From contig JAOZIE010000002.1 of the NCBI GenBank assembly GCA_026014485.1, positions 109,081-173,080 of the forward strand: DNA of 64,000 bases. The letters are read 5' to 3'. Of this stretch, positions 19,714 through 28,959 are shown one piece after another. Source of the stretch: Candidatus Bathyarchaeota archaeon. GTDB lineage: Archaea; Thermoproteota; Bathyarchaeia; Bathyarchaeales; Bathycorpusculaceae. Made by a program: the position numbers and the translations under genes. A model generated the notes under the pieces. The model saw nothing but the letters and a program-made list of their open reading frames with translations, searched no databases and was not told where the DNA came from. The number at the start of each line of letters is the position of its first letter. The stretch's first letter is position 1.

Positions 19714-19856
19714 ACAACTCTCCCTTAGCTATTGATACAAAGCTTCACCATTAAAATATTTTGCTAGAAAAAACCCAAAGTTGCAGACTTATCCGTTTCA
19801 AGTTTTTGGACTCATGTTTGCATGGGCTTCAGCAGCTAAACCCGAACATCAAGTTC

Positions 19857-20465
19857 TTACAGGTCAAATTTTTGGAGTATCCGTTGCTTGTTGGTCTTAA
19901 CTTTTTTGTCAACTTCAAAATAGAGGTTTCCCCCGTGAGCGTCGATGGCAACAACCAACGGCCCAAACTCTTTCACTTCCAGAACCCACATCGCTTCAGG
20001 CATACCTAAATCCAGCCACTCCACATCCCGAACGCAACATATCGCTTTGGCAGCTAAAACGGCTGCCCCTCCCGTAAACGCGCAGTACACCGCGCCCTCC
20101 TCCGCCATGGCGTCCGTGGTTCGTTGACCCATGCCACCCTTGCCAATGATTATTCGAGGCTTAAAGGCTGATATGAATTCCGCCTCGTAACGGTCCAGTC
20201 TCGTGCTGGTGGTGGGTCCAGCGGCGACCGCAACCCAACTGCCGTCAGGCTGTTTTTTCATAACCGGACCACAATGGTAAACCGCTTGCCCCTCCAAGTC
20301 AACAGGCAAAGGTTTTCCTTCCTTTAGGTATTCTAAAGCGCGTCTGTGCGCTTGGTCGCGGGCAGTCACTACAACGCCAGTGACGTAAAGTACATCGTTA
20401 ACTTTGAGTCGACGCGCATCCTTCTCAGAAATTGGCATCTGCAGTCTATGAATCGCCATCAGCAC
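19857..20465 (-). CDS. Fumarate hydratase class I, beta subunit (C-terminal domain)
   Basis: GAVVTARDQAHRR-type VVTARDQAHRRALEYL, YHCGPVMKK, GPTTSTRLDRYEAEFI, IIGKGGMGQRTTDAM. Confidence 0.92.
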   Translation of the reverse strand: MLMAIHRLQMPISEKDARRLKVNDVLYVTGVVVTARDQAHRRALEYLKEGKPLPVDLEGQAVYHCGPVMKKQPDGSWVAVAAGPTTSTRLDRYEAEFISAFKPRIIIGKGGMGQRTTDAMAEEGAVYCAFTGGAAVLAAKAICCVRDVEWLDLGMPEAMWVLEVKEFGPLVVAIDAHGGNLYFEVDKKVKTNKQRILQKFDL

Positions 20466-21364
20466 TTCCCTGCCCCATTTTTGGTGAGGTATTCAACTGT
20501 TCCGTCAGCGCTGATTTTGGCGGAGGCACGCCTGCAAGCCCAACAGCTAAACGCAACTGCCACGGGGAAAGACGCTGGATGCCTAAACGCAAAATCCACA
20601 TGCGCACCTAGAACCGTTGTTTTTCCTCCTAACCCCATCGGACCGATGTCCGTCAAGTTCGCCGCCTCAACCAGTTCTTTTTCAAGCGCCGCAATTTCGG
20701 GGTCAGCATTAGCTTCGTTTAGAGGTTTCAGCAGTGCCTTCTTTGCCAAAATCATCGCCGCGTCAGCGCCGCCCCCAACCCCTACACCTAATATGGTTGG
20801 AGGACAAGGCTGCGCCCCCGCCTTAACAACGGCATCTAATACAAACCGCTTGAGCCCTTTGACGCCTTCGCCTGGAGAAAGCATGCCCAACGCAGACACG
20901 TTTTCGGAGCCTCCGCCCTTAGGAAAAACCGTAATTTCCACGCTGTCGCCTGAAACGATTTCCCAGTGCACCAGCGGAACCAGCCGCCCTGTGTTGTCGC
21001 CGCTATTCTTAGCTGTGAAAGGATTAACAGCGTTGGGTCTAAGCGGCACCTCAACCGTGGCTCTTCTTGTCGCCTCCACCAAGGCTTTCTCCAGCAGGTT
21101 TAGGTTTTCTGCCTTTGTCCCTGCTTTAACAAAGAAGGTTAAGGTGCCTGTGTCTTGGCAAATGGGAACTTGCTTCTCCTCAGCTAAGGCTACGTTCGCC
21201 AATATGGCTTGGAGCTGAGTTCTGCCGATTTCGCTTGTTTCTTCCCCACACGCTCTGTTTATAGCGTTCTTGATGTCAACGGGCAAGTAAACGACTGCCT
21301 GTTTGATTAAGTTGAACGCGACTGCTTCAAGACTTCTGTTTTCCAGCTTCAACACGTTTCCCAT
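20459..21364 (-). CDS. Fumarate hydratase class I, alpha subunit (N-terminal domain)
   Basis: QVPICQDTGTLTFFVKAG, PKGGGSENVSALGMLSPGEGVKGLKRFVLD, CPPTILGVGVGGGADAAMILAKKALL. Confidence 0.92.
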   Translation of the reverse strand: MGNVLKLENRSLEAVAFNLIKQAVVYLPVDIKNAINRACGEETSEIGRTQLQAILANVALAEEKQVPICQDTGTLTFFVKAGTKAENLNLLEKALVEATRRATVEVPLRPNAVNPFTAKNSGDNTGRLVPLVHWEIVSGDSVEITVFPKGGGSENVSALGMLSPGEGVKGLKRFVLDAVVKAGAQPCPPTILGVGVGGGADAAMILAKKALLKPLNEANADPEIAALEKELVEAANLTDIGPMGLGGKTTVLGAHVDFAFRHPASFPVAVAFSCWACRRASAKISADGTVEYLTKNGAGKC

Positions 21365-21598
21365 AAAACATTTGATGTTTTGTCTAATAAAATAAGACTG
21401 TACTTATAGTTTGGCATCACCCAACCGCATTCGTACTCCCAAAAGGGCAAAGTTCCTTAAACTATACCTGAGTGTACCCGTGTAGTTTTTCACTTTAACC
21501 TGCCTCTCCCTAAGGGCTAAGCCGTCAGGTTCTTCGCCTATTTTAAATATACCTTAAATCAATGTTCCCGTATTCACCTATACAGAATGTGAGACCTA

Positions 21599-22642
21599 AT
21601 GCCCGAAGACGAAAGCATAAACGTTGAAGCCGAAGAAAAAGAAGAATCTGCTGCCCCAAAAAAGCCCAAGTATGAATTCATCGAAGACATTCCTGGAGTG
21701 GGACCCGCCACTTCACAGAAGCTCCGAGAGTTAGGCTACCACACCGTGGAATCGTTAGCTATGGCTACATCCCGTGAACTGGAGCCTGTGGGCGTCAGCG
21801 AAAAGAAATCCTTCCAAATAATCAACGCTGCCCGTTCCGCCGTAGGCATAAACTTCATTCGTGCTGATGAACTATACAACATGCGCAAAGATGTTTTGCG
21901 TTTGACGTCAGGCAGCAAAGCTCTGGACAAGATGATTAACGGCGGCTTAGAAAGCCAGACTATAACCGAATTCTACGGCGAATACGGTAGCGGCAAAAGC
22001 CAGTTCTGCCACCAACTGTGCGTAAACGTTCAGTTGCCGCCTGAACGTGGAGGACTCGGCGGCGGCGCCTTGTACGTGGACACTGAGAATACCTTCAGGC
22101 TGGAAAGAATTATCCAGATGGCTACCCATTTAGGTCTAGACCCCGAGCAGGTGGTCAAAAACATCATTTACGCTGAAGCCTTCACTTCAGACCATCAGAT
22201 GTTCCTCTTGGAGAACGCAGACGAGATAATCAAAGCAAACAACATTAAAATAATCATCATAGACTCGCTTACGGCTCACTTCAGAAGTGAATACATAGGA
22301 CGCGAAATGCTAGCCAGCAGGCAGCAGAAACTCAACAAGCACATGCACAAGCTTATCTCGCTGGCTCGCGCCTTCAACGCCGTTGCCGTGGTGACGAATC
22401 AGGTTATGGCTAAACCAGACCAGTTTTTCGGCGACGCCACACACCCCATCGGCGGACACATAGTCGGGCACACAAGTAACACGAGGATTTACCTGAGGCG
22501 TTCCTCTCGCGGTCCAGTGCGCATCGCACGGCTGGTTTCAAGTCCATATTTGCCTGAGGGCGAGGAAATCCTTAAAGTAACCGAAAACGGTATAGAAGAC
22601 ATCACCGAAGAGGAGAAAGCAGCCAAGACTCGTGGTCGTTAA
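21599..22642 (+). CDS. radA: DNA repair and recombination protein RadA (Rad51 family)
   Basis: HhH N-terminus (IEDIPGVGPATSQKLRELGY), GEYGSGKSQFCHQLCVNVQLP, ALYVDTENTFRLERI, IIIIDSLTAHFRSEY, GHTSNTRIYLRRS. Confidence 0.97.
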   Translation: MPEDESINVEAEEKEESAAPKKPKYEFIEDIPGVGPATSQKLRELGYHTVESLAMATSRELEPVGVSEKKSFQIINAARSAVGINFIRADELYNMRKDVLRLTSGSKALDKMINGGLESQTITEFYGEYGSGKSQFCHQLCVNVQLPPERGGLGGGALYVDTENTFRLERIIQMATHLGLDPEQVVKNIIYAEAFTSDHQMFLLENADEIIKANNIKIIIIDSLTAHFRSEYIGREMLASRQQKLNKHMHKLISLARAFNAVAVVTNQVMAKPDQFFGDATHPIGGHIVGHTSNTRIYLRRSSRGPVRIARLVSSPYLPEGEEILKVTENGIEDITEEEKAAKTRGR

Positions 22643-22644
22643 AC

Positions 22645-23148
22645 ATGCCGGTACCTCAAGCTTTAGTTGCACGATACTTCCAACTTATAGGCTCAAGACA
22701 GTTCACCGAAGCAGAACGCGAACTGGAACGGCTCAAACAGAAAATGCAGAAAACCGAATGGAACAGAGGCTACTTCAGAGCGCTGTACGGCATGTTGCGT
22801 TCCCGAAAAACATCCAACGACAACTACTCTTTTCTCTCAAAGCTTGACTTATCAGATAAACCCGCGCTGCACGGTTACAGACGCGAATTTCTGGATCACA
22901 CAAGAAACGGGCTGCACGGCGATTTTGACCGCGGCTTTTTCTCCGCTTGGGCTGACTGCATGCGCGTTTTTGCCCGCATAGAACTAGCAACGCCCACTTC
23001 TAAGAAATCAGAAGCCGCAACAACCGCAAACGCCCCAGAGGCTCAAATCGAGACGCTCAGAAGCGACAAAAGTCAGGCTACAATCGCTAATTTTTTGAAA
23101 AAGAACGCCGCAGACGCTGAGAAAGCTGGAACTAAAAAAGAAGAATAA
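22645..23148 (+). CDS. Conserved hypothetical protein downstream of radA
   Basis: Immediately follows radA (2-nt gap), charged helical protein MPVPQALVARYFQLIGSRQFTEAERELERL...; family not recognised. Confidence 0.6.
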   Translation: MPVPQALVARYFQLIGSRQFTEAERELERLKQKMQKTEWNRGYFRALYGMLRSRKTSNDNYSFLSKLDLSDKPALHGYRREFLDHTRNGLHGDFDRGFFSAWADCMRVFARIELATPTSKKSEAATTANAPEAQIETLRSDKSQATIANFLKKNAADAEKAGTKKEE

Positions 23149-23160
23149 TTTTTTCTTCTC

Positions 23161-23514
23161 TTAAAGTGGACCAAGGATTGCGGTTAGGCTTAGCACCCAG
23201 ACAATTATCCACGTGAAGAAGTAGATGAATATGCCCATGCTCATGAGTTTTGACTGTTTCTCTATTCTTGTGGCGTATTTTGCTTTGATTACGTAGTAAC
23301 TGATTATGTACACGAATAGGGCGATGGTGATTCCGTTTAGCAGCGTGTTAAGCGGCGGGGCACCACCTCCAACAGGTGCAACCAAGTCACGAATCGTCAT
23401 GCTGGGATCTAGTATTGGCCATACTGCAAGTAACCCTGTGCATAATAGCCCCGCGACTGCGCCTAACGCGACTCTTGTCCAGTAAATCTTTGTGAGCGCT
23501 TCCACATTTTTCAT
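23161..23514 (-). CDS. Small integral membrane protein, unknown
   Basis: Three predicted hydrophobic helices; basic N-terminus. Confidence 0.55.
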   Translation of the reverse strand: MKNVEALTKIYWTRVALGAVAGLLCTGLLAVWPILDPSMTIRDLVAPVGGGAPPLNTLLNGITIALFVYIISYYVIKAKYATRIEKQSKLMSMGIFIYFFTWIIVWVLSLTAILGPL

Positions 23515-23657
23515 CCTCGTGAGCGATGCCTTTTGGATTTACATTAAACCTGCAAGTTAATAACTGTTTCAGGAGTCTCCCACAATTAGCTATAGTTTAC
23601 TTGGCGCTTTAGGCTTCTCTAAAAGACGTGTCCAGAAAAATTAGGTGTGAAGAAGGT

Positions 23658-23883
23658 TTGCAGGTTGAGTCTAAGCCTTAATATGTTCGCGGTCCATTGA
23701 GGCGTTGTTTTGGTCGCACCGTGGTCTTTCACCGTTTTGACCACGTCACTCAAAGCCTCGATGCAACATCGCATGTCCAGCCCATCGAGGCAAAGTCTTT
23801 GTCGCGTACCAGTTTTTCGCTGTTTGAACCAGTACGCTCTATGTCTCAATGCATCGCGTTAAAGCGTGCTCCTCAACCTGCAA
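23658..23883. other. Structured intergenic element: 12-bp perfect terminal inverted repeat enclosing three hairpins (candidate ncRNA or MITE)
   Basis: TTGCAGGTTGAG (23658-23669) / CTCAACCTGCAA (23872-23883); CGTGGTC/GACCACG (23720-23745); GCCTCGATG/CATCGAGGC (23755-23791); GCGTAC/GTACGC (23804-23837). Confidence 0.5.
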
Positions 23884-24170
23884 TCTATACATATGGGCTT
23901 GGTTTGATATAACTTGTCTTGCACAAAAATTCAGCAAATAAACGTGTATTTCGTGGTGTAATGGTCTGTTTTCTAAATAAATGCGGGATGCGTGCATCAA
24001 CTAATCCCGAGCGGTTGTTTTCGTCGGCAGCGGTTTTAACATAAACTACGCAATTTAACATGAACATGGCAATTTACTGCGAAAAAAGGCTTGCAATCAA
24101 AGGCACCCCAAATTTCGGAAAACAAAAAACTGAAAAAAAACGACACCAAATAGGCGGATACGGCTTGAAA

Positions 24171-24524
24171 TTATGTGCTCTCATCTGGCTTTGCTGCTGG
24201 CTGCGCTTCAGACAAGCTTTTGCCACATTGGAAACAGTAAACCGCACTGGCGGCGTTTTTCTCTCCACAGTTTGAGCAAACCACGGGTTCCTTGTACCCT
24301 GCCTTTTGCATGTTTTCCCTTGCCGTTTTAAATGCTACCTGCACTTGTTTGGCAGCTATGTTGAAGGCTTTCTCCATTTCAACGCTCATTTTTGTGAGAG
24401 CCTCCTTAAGTTCCTCTGACGGGGCACCCACCGCTGATGTGTCGGTAACAACTTTTGAACCACAGTTCGAGCAGTACAAGGCGTCTTTTGGGAGTTCTTT
24501 GCCGCAACTAAAGCAATAAGTCAT
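24171..24524 (-). CDS. Double zinc-ribbon domain protein
   Basis: MTYCFSCGKELPKDALYCSNCGSKV ... VVCSNCGEKNAASAVYCFQCGKSL. Confidence 0.85.
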   Translation of the reverse strand: MTYCFSCGKELPKDALYCSNCGSKVVTDTSAVGAPSEELKEALTKMSVEMEKAFNIAAKQVQVAFKTARENMQKAGYKEPVVCSNCGEKNAASAVYCFQCGKSLSEAQPAAKPDEST

Positions 24525-24620
24525 ATTTTTCCCCATGCGAGATTGGCGGTTCAAAAATTTAAACTTTGCCTGAATCAAAAATTTCAGAAAAGAAAAAGGA
24601 GAGGGATAGGTTTGTACTGG

Positions 24621-24983
24621 TTAAAGTGCGAGGGCGAGCGAACCCCAAACTACGAAGCCGATTAATCCTAGTATGACTGCTATTGCAGCAAATAACAGTA
24701 TAGTAATGATGCTTATTGCAAATGCTTTTAGCCATCCGCAGTCGAAGAAGTGCTTCACCAGCGCCAGCCAAATGAATAGCACGATGATTGCTGAAGTCCA
24801 GCCTATGAAGAAGTATTCTATTATGCCGCCTATGACTGTTCCCAGAACAACAATCCAAATTGCGTCGGTGAATTTTGCTTTGTCTCTGCTTACCAAGAGT
24901 CTGCCTGCAATCCAAAGAACTGGCGACAGAATTATTATGCGGATGATTAAAGACAGGATTACTGCATCTAAGTTAACTGACAT
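24621..24983 (-). CDS. Small membrane protein, unknown
   Basis: Four hydrophobic segments (IIRIIILSPVLWIAGRLLV, IWIVVLGTVIGGIIEYFFIG, AIIVLFIWLALV, ISIITILLFAAIAVILGLIGFVVW). Confidence 0.6.
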   Translation of the reverse strand: MSVNLDAVILSLIIRIIILSPVLWIAGRLLVSRDKAKFTDAIWIVVLGTVIGGIIEYFFIGWTSAIIVLFIWLALVKHFFDCGWLKAFAISIITILLFAAIAVILGLIGFVVWGSLALAL

Positions 24984-25085
24984 ATCTTTCGGTCTCCCAA
25001 TTTCTTCCGTTTTCTATAGTCGTGTTGTTTGTTCTTTAAAATTTTTCCGTTCAACGCTCCAAACGGGAAAAGATGACGTTTCACT

Positions 25086-26222
25086 TCAAAACATGAATTT
25101 ATGTCGTTTAGGCTTCACTTCTTCGCCGAACTCTTTAGCCAACTCCTGAAGCAGTTCCCTTTGTTTGGCGGTCAATTTTTCTGGAACAGCAATCCCCACC
25201 TGAACCAGCAGGTCGCCTTTGCCGTAGCCTCTAAACCGCGGCATCCCTTTCCCCTTCAACTTCATGATGTCGCCGACTTGGGTTCCAGGTTGAATCTTAA
25301 CTTTAGTGGGGCCATCCAATGTGGGCACTTCCACTTCGGTTCCTAGCGCAGCTTGCGGGTAACCGATTATCTGCACGTAATGCAAGTCGTCTCCGTCTCT
25401 GACGAACTCTTCATGGGGGATGATGTGAACCAAAACGTACAGGTCGCCTGATTCGCCGCCGTTTCCTGCCATACTGCCTTCGCTTCTGAGCCTAAGCTGG
25501 TAGCCTTCGTCTATGCCAACAGGTATGTTAACCGTGATTTTTCGGCGTCGATTAACTAAGCCTGAGCCTTTGCAGTCCTTGCAGGGCGACTCAACTATCT
25601 TGCCTTTTCCCCTACACTGAGAGCACGGCGCCACCTGAACAAACGTGCCAAAGGCGCTTCTGCGCATATGCTGAATTCTGCCTGCGCCATTGCATTGTGG
25701 GCAAGTTTTGGGTTGTGTGCCTGGAGCCGCTCCTGAACCTCCGCAGACATCGCAACGTTCTGTTCGGGGGATTTCAATTTCTTTTTGAGCCCCTTTAGCG
25801 GCTTCTTCTAACGTGATGTTTAGGTCATAGAGGAGGTCCTGTCCACGGTTAACGCGTTCACCAAAGCCTCCAAACCCTCCGCCGCCGAATCCTCCGCCGA
25901 AAAACATGCGGAATATGTCGCTGAAGCCGCCTCCTATATCTCTGAATATGTCGCTGAAGTCGGCGCCGCGGAATATGTCTTCTTGAGTGTACCGCTGGTC
26001 AAATCCTGCGTGTCCTAATGTGTCGTATTGCTGGCGTTTTTGGTCGTCTGAAAGAACAGCGTAGGCTTCGGAAACTTCTTTGAATTTTTCTTCTGCTTCT
26101 GGTGCCTTGTTCCTGTCAGGGTGGTACTTCATAGCAAGTTTTCGGTAAGAGTCTTTAATCTGGTCTTTCGTGGCGCTTCTTTCAACGCCGAGTACCTCGT
26201 AGAAATCCCTTTTTTCAGCCAT
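25086..26222 (-). CDS. dnaJ: Chaperone protein DnaJ
   Basis: J domain with HPD ([13 protein letters not shown]), G/F-rich region, four CxxCxGxG zinc repeats. Confidence 0.97.
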   Translation of the reverse strand: MAEKRDFYEVLGVERSATKDQIKDSYRKLAMKYHPDRNKAPEAEEKFKEVSEAYAVLSDDQKRQQYDTLGHAGFDQRYTQEDIFRGADFSDIFRDIGGGFSDIFRMFFGGGFGGGGFGGFGERVNRGQDLLYDLNITLEEAAKGAQKEIEIPRTERCDVCGGSGAAPGTQPKTCPQCNGAGRIQHMRRSAFGTFVQVAPCSQCRGKGKIVESPCKDCKGSGLVNRRRKITVNIPVGIDEGYQLRLRSEGSMAGNGGESGDLYVLVHIIPHEEFVRDGDDLHYVQIIGYPQAALGTEVEVPTLDGPTKVKIQPGTQVGDIMKLKGKGMPRFRGYGKGDLLVQVGIAVPEKLTAKQRELLQELAKEFGEEVKPKRHKFMF

Positions 26223-26279
26223 ACAGATTAACCGCGGTAAACAAAAAATAAAGGTGGTAGATTAAGACTGTTTCGCTTC

Positions 26280-28187
26280 TTATTTCACATTGTAGTCTTT
26301 GGAGTCAACCACTTTTTCTCCGCTTGGACCTGTGGCTTCTTGACTTGGCTGCCCTTGGGGTCCAGCTTGACCCTGTTGAGCCTGTGCACCTTGAGCTTGC
26401 TGCTGAGCCTGCGCTTCTGCTGCTGCCTGCTGGTAAATCACCGTGCCAACTTCCTGTAGCACTTTGCCCAACTCTTCTGTCTTTGCTTTGATTTCTGTTA
26501 AGTCTCCTTTGGCTGAAGCATCTTTCAGCACTGTAACTGCAGCGTCGATTTTGCCTGACTGCTCAGCGGTAAGTTTGTCCCCTAGGTCTTTCTTGGTTTT
26601 CTCTGCGGTGTAGAGCATGCTGTCGGCGTTGTTTCGCAGTTCTGCTTCTTCCCGCTTCTTCTTGTCTTGGTCAGCAAATTGTTCTGCTTCTTTAACCATG
26701 CGCTCTTTGTCTTCCTGTGAGAGCTTAGTGGAAGCTGTGATGCGGATTTTCGCTTCTTTGCCTGTTCCTCGGTCTTTTGCGGTTACGTTGAGGATGCCGT
26801 TGGCGTCTATGTCAAACGTCACTTCAATCTGTGGAACCCCTCTGGGTGCAGGTGGGATACCTTCAAGGTTGAAAATGCCCAGCGAAACGTTGTCTGTAGC
26901 CATCTGGCGTTCTCCTTGCAGTACATGGATAGTTACGGCGGTCTGGAAGTCTGCGGCGGTCGTGAATACTTGGCTTTTCTTGGTGGGTATGGTTGTGTTT
27001 TTGTCTATGACTTTAGTGAAGATGCCTCCCATCGTTTCTACACCCAGCGACAGCGGTGTAACATCCAAAAGCAGGATATCGTGGACTTCACCTGTCATGA
27101 CTCCGCCCTGTATGGATGCTCCGATGGCGACGCATTCCATGGGGTCTAACCCACGTTCAGGTGCCTTACCCAGAATCTGCTCCACGAACCTTTGAACAAG
27201 GGGCATTCGAGTCATACCGCCGATAAGAATGATTTTATCAACGCCCGTAGGTGTGAGTTTCGCGTCCTCAAGTGCCTTCAGAATGGTTTTTTCGGTTTTC
27301 TGAACGACAGGCTGCGCAAGTGACTCAAGTTTTGTCCGTGTCAAAGTCAAATGCAGGTGCTTAGGTCCTGAGGCATCTGATGTTATGAAGGGCAAGTCTA
27401 TGTCGGTGGACATGAGCGTGGTGAGTTCAATTTTAGCTTTCTCTGAGGCTTCTTTTAGCCTTGCCTGAGCCATCTGGTCTCCTGCGAGGTCTACGCCTGT
27501 TTGCCGTTTGAACTCCTCCTCGACGTATCCCATGACTGCTTTGTCAACGTCAGTTCCGCCCAGCTGGGTGTCTCCGCTGGTGCTAAGTACTTGGAAGACT
27601 CCTTTGCCAAAATCCATGACGGTAACATCGTGGGTTCCGCCGCCGAAGCTGAAAACCAAGATTTTCATCTCTTTTTCCAGCTTGTCTATGCCGTAGGCGA
27701 GGCAGGCAGCAGTCGGCTCGTTAATTATACGCATAACTTCGAATCCTGCGATTTCGCCTGCATCTTTGGTGGCTTGGCGCTGGTTGTCATCGAAGTGGGC
27801 GGGTACAGTTATGACCGCTTTGTTGACGGTTGTTCCCAAATAGGTTTCCGCGTCTTTCTTGATTTTCTGCAAAATAAACGCGCTGATCTGCTGAGGCGTG
27901 TATTCTTTGCCGTGCACTGTAACTTTCTGGTTGGTTCCCATTTTGCGTTTTATCTCAAAAATGGTTCCTTCAGGGTTTGCTGTGGCTTGGCGCTTCGCGG
28001 GTTCACCAATTAAGAGTTGCCCGTCTTTGGTGAAGGCAACCACTGATGGAAACATTTTTCCAGCCATTGTGGGTCCCTCAGCGCTGGGTATAACTGTGGG
28101 TCTCCCATTTTCGTATAAGGCTGCTGCTGAGTTTGTGGTTCCAAGGTCAATTCCTAAAATTTTTACTCCTGTTTTAACTTCACTCAT
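26280..28187 (-). CDS. dnaK: Chaperone protein DnaK (Hsp70)
   Basis: [58 protein letters not shown]. Confidence 0.98.
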   Translation of the reverse strand: MSEVKTGVKILGIDLGTTNSAAALYENGRPTVIPSAEGPTMAGKMFPSVVAFTKDGQLLIGEPAKRQATANPEGTIFEIKRKMGTNQKVTVHGKEYTPQQISAFILQKIKKDAETYLGTTVNKAVITVPAHFDDNQRQATKDAGEIAGFEVMRIINEPTAACLAYGIDKLEKEMKILVFSFGGGTHDVTVMDFGKGVFQVLSTSGDTQLGGTDVDKAVMGYVEEEFKRQTGVDLAGDQMAQARLKEASEKAKIELTTLMSTDIDLPFITSDASGPKHLHLTLTRTKLESLAQPVVQKTEKTILKALEDAKLTPTGVDKIILIGGMTRMPLVQRFVEQILGKAPERGLDPMECVAIGASIQGGVMTGEVHDILLLDVTPLSLGVETMGGIFTKVIDKNTTIPTKKSQVFTTAADFQTAVTIHVLQGERQMATDNVSLGIFNLEGIPPAPRGVPQIEVTFDIDANGILNVTAKDRGTGKEAKIRITASTKLSQEDKERMVKEAEQFADQDKKKREEAELRNNADSMLYTAEKTKKDLGDKLTAEQSGKIDAAVTVLKDASAKGDLTEIKAKTEELGKVLQEVGTVIYQQAAAEAQAQQQAQGAQAQQGQAGPQGQPSQEATGPSGEKVVDSKDYNVK

Positions 28188-28732
28188 TCTTGCTTTTTCT
28201 CCTTGTCTTGTGACTGTGATTTTTTAACTGCGACCTTAACTATACTTGGTCTAATCACTTTGGCTTTCATCATATAGCCTTTTCTGACCTCTTCAGTCAC
28301 GACGCAGTTTTCCACGTCATCGCGTTCCTCCGCGGCGATGGCGTTATGCTTGCAGGGGTCGAAAGCTTTACCTGCGCTTTCTATTGGAGTGACTCCTTCT
28401 AGCTCAAGAACTTTTCGCAGACGCCTAAGCGTCATCTGAACGCCCTCAATGAGCGTTTGACCCGAATTTGAAGCTTGAGCGGTTTTGATTGCCATCTCCA
28501 ACTCATCCACCACTTCAAGTAACTGAATTACTAGGCGTTCAGTGCTATATTGACTGACTTCTTGTATTTGTCGGTCACACCGTTTCCGCAGGTTCTCAAC
28601 GTCTGCCTGCATGTACTTTAATCGTGTTAGGTACTCTTCACTGCGCCTTTTCTCCTCAAGCAGCAGTCGCTCCAAATCCTTCTTGTTCAACTGGGACTGC
28701 TTGGGCTCTCCGAAAGTGTTATCATGATTCAT
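28184..28732 (-). CDS. grpE: Nucleotide exchange factor GrpE
   Basis: [59 protein letters not shown]; 4-nt overlap with dnaK. Confidence 0.93.
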   Translation of the reverse strand: MNHDNTFGEPKQSQLNKKDLERLLLEEKRRSEEYLTRLKYMQADVENLRKRCDRQIQEVSQYSTERLVIQLLEVVDELEMAIKTAQASNSGQTLIEGVQMTLRRLRKVLELEGVTPIESAGKAFDPCKHNAIAAEERDDVENCVVTEEVRKGYMMKAKVIRPSIVKVAVKKSQSQDKEKKQE

Positions 28733-28959
28733 AACTTGTCGCCTTCTTGGCTTTATAGAATTTTAGCTGTCTAAACGAAAATATAGGTTTTGCTTTTGTG
28801 TATGCCTGATGCTTAACTAAATTGGTGTTTTTATTGTTCATCGGGGTTTTGATGGCTGTTTGAGGGTGGAGATTTGGGTTTTGGCAAAACTTTTATGCTT
28901 CCCCCGTCTACTTTAGACTTAACGTTTTATCTTATAATTAAACCGAGAGCGTATGGAGA

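Noticed and set aside
23619-23849. Minus-strand 76-aa ORF inside the hairpin element as a transposase remnant
   Set aside because: No recognisable catalytic motif or family; the inverted-repeat structure explains the sequence better.
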